Assembly (NCBI GenBank): GCA_030950865.1
Contig: JAUZQR010000386.1
Span: 1-7,485, forward strand
Length of the DNA stretch: 7,485 nucleotides
Direction of reading: 5' to 3'
From: Mariprofundaceae bacterium
Lineage (GTDB): Bacteria > Pseudomonadota > Zetaproteobacteria > Mariprofundales > Mariprofundaceae
The notes under the pieces are model-generated. The model was not told where the DNA came from. It saw only the letters and a program-made list of their open reading frames with translations, and did no database searches. The first letter of the stretch is position 1. Each line of letters starts with the position of its first letter. The position numbers were made by a program, and so were the translations under genes. Of this stretch, positions 6,510 through 7,485 are shown in pieces.

Positions 6510-7485
6510 CTACGCAGCTTCATCATCGGCATGAAAAACCAAAACAGGCTCGGCATCACCTTCTACAACCTTGCGATTAATCACGCACTTTTCTACATTG
6601 CCCATGGTTGGAATTTCATACATCACATCCAACATCACCCCTTCCATAATAGCACGCAAACCACGTGCACCTGTTTTACGTTTAATCGCCTTATCGGCAA
6701 TGGCTGATAAAGCACTATCTGTAAACGAAACATCTACACCATCATACGATAACAATGCCTGATACTGTTTCACCAGTGCGTTTTTAGGTGCTGTCAAAAT
6801 CTCTAACAAGGCTTCTTTATCCAATTCGGTCAACGTTGCTACAGCAGGAAGCCTGCCAACAAGTTCAGGAATCAATCCGAATTTAATCAAGTCTTCTGGC
6901 TCAACCTGTTTTAGCAGCACGCTAATATCCTGCTCATCTTCAGAAACAACATTCGCACCAAAACCAATCGAACGACTTTTACCACGTGATTCAATGAGTT
7001 TTTCCAAGCCAGCAAATGCACCGCCTAAAATAAACAACACATTCGTCGTATCGACTTGAATAAATTCTTGTTGAGGGTTTTTGCGCCCACCCTGTGGCGG
7101 AACATTGGCAACAGTACCCTCAATCAATTTTAACAAAGCCTGCTGCACACCCTCTCCCGACACATCACGGGTAATCGAAGGTGAATCTGCTTTGCGTGAA
7201 AGTTTATCGACTTCATCAATATAAATAATACCACGCTGAGCGCGCTCAACATCATGATCGGCAGCTTGCAATAATTTTGAAATAATATTTTCAACATCAT
7301 CACCCACATAACCCGCTTCGGTCAATGTTGTGGCATCAGCCATCACAAAAGGCACATCAAAAACACGCGCAAGACTTTGTGCTAAAAGGGTTTTACCACA
7401 GCCTGTTGGTCCCAAAAGGAGAACATTACTCTTGGATATTTCAACATCACTCTGTTGGTTGTGTTCAATGCGCTTGTAATGATTA
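6510..7485 (-). CDS. clpX: ATP-dependent Clp protease ATP-binding subunit ClpX, 5' end missing
   Basis: The frame is open from the right edge (first full codon at 7484) to TAG at 6512–6510, giving 324 visible residues. About 95 N-terminal residues, including the zinc-binding domain, lie outside the window. ClpX is the AAA+ unfoldase that feeds tagged and specific substrates into the ClpP peptidase. In fragment numbering: NHYKRIEH at the left end, Walker A GPTGCGKT (25–32), pore loop GYVGDD (58–63), Walker [10 protein letters not shown] (86–94), the IGF ClpP-binding loop in SIGFGA (172–177), the [10 protein letters not shown] box carrying the arginine finger (204–213), and sensor-2 GARGLRA (272–278). 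All are intact, so the protein should work with ClpP; the IGF loop identifies it as ClpX rather than HslU. An apparent start at 7415 is an internal TTG codon within the Walker A strand and is not the true start. clpP would be expected just beyond the edge. Confidence 0.98.
   Translation of the reverse strand, partial: NHYKRIEHNQQSDVEISKSNVLLLGPTGCGKTLLAQSLARVFDVPFVMADATTLTEAGYVGDDVENIISKLLQAADHDVERAQRGIIYIDEVDKLSRKADSPSITRDVSGEGVQQALLKLIEGTVANVPPQGGRKNPQQEFIQVDTTNVLFILGGAFAGLEKLIESRGKSRSIGFGANVVSEDEQDISVLLKQVEPEDLIKFGLIPELVGRLPAVATLTELDKEALLEILTAPKNALVKQYQALLSYDGVDVSFTDSALSAIADKAIKRKTGARGLRAIMEGVMLDVMYEIPTMGNVEKCVINRKVVEGDAEPVLVFHADDEAA

Noticed and set aside
7413..7415. TTG at 7415 as the start of a 301-residue ClpX
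   Set aside because: The frame continues upstream to the window edge with typical ClpX sequence (NHYKRIEH, then SNVLL), so this codon is an internal leucine before Walker A.

Overview
The window looks like ordinary chromosomal DNA from a proteobacterium of low to moderate GC content. Evidence for this is a proteobacterial-type HU protein, the clpX–lon–hup order, tRNA genes with encoded CCA ends, and a ypjD–corB pair of the kind known from gammaproteobacteria. I cannot fix the class. A gammaproteobacterium or a zetaproteobacterium would both fit, and this is inference only. Coding density is very high. I see no insertion sequence, prophage gene, integrase, CRISPR array or toxin–antitoxin pair.

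Layout. Bases 2–1465 read rightward: the last 52 codons of a YpjD/CcsA-like membrane protein, then a full CNNM/CBS/CorC_HlyC transporter (CorB type). All other genes read leftward. In transcription order, from the right edge, they are: clpX (5' end cut off by the window), lon, hup (HU), tRNA-Val(UAC), tRNA-Asp(GUC), a strong intrinsic terminator with a UUCG loop, class I fructose-1,6-bisphosphatase (fbp), and a family-4 iron–sulfur uracil-DNA glycosylase. The glycosylase meets corB tail to tail, with an 11-base overlap.

How the genes fit together. clpX and lon encode the two AAA+ protein-quality-control machines (the ClpXP unfoldase and the Lon protease) and are 58 bases apart. hup follows lon with its own good promoter, and no terminator is visible between lon and hup or between hup and the tRNA pair. 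The first clear stop signal of this cluster is the terminator 4 bases after tRNA-Asp. fbp and the glycosylase are 17 bases apart and probably form a two-gene operon, with no evident metabolic link between the products. ypjD and corB are 24 bases apart and probably co-transcribed.

Start sites. Three calls needed judgement. fbp should start at 3160, where there is a strong Shine–Dalgarno, not at 3181. lon starts with GTG at 6451, overlapped by an out-of-frame ATG. clpX is open to the window edge, so an apparent start at 7415 is only an internal TTG.

I did not find a previously undescribed biological system. The most distinctive observations are a glycosylase with altered active-site motifs, the overlapping start codons of lon, and the possible HU–tRNA read-through transcript.
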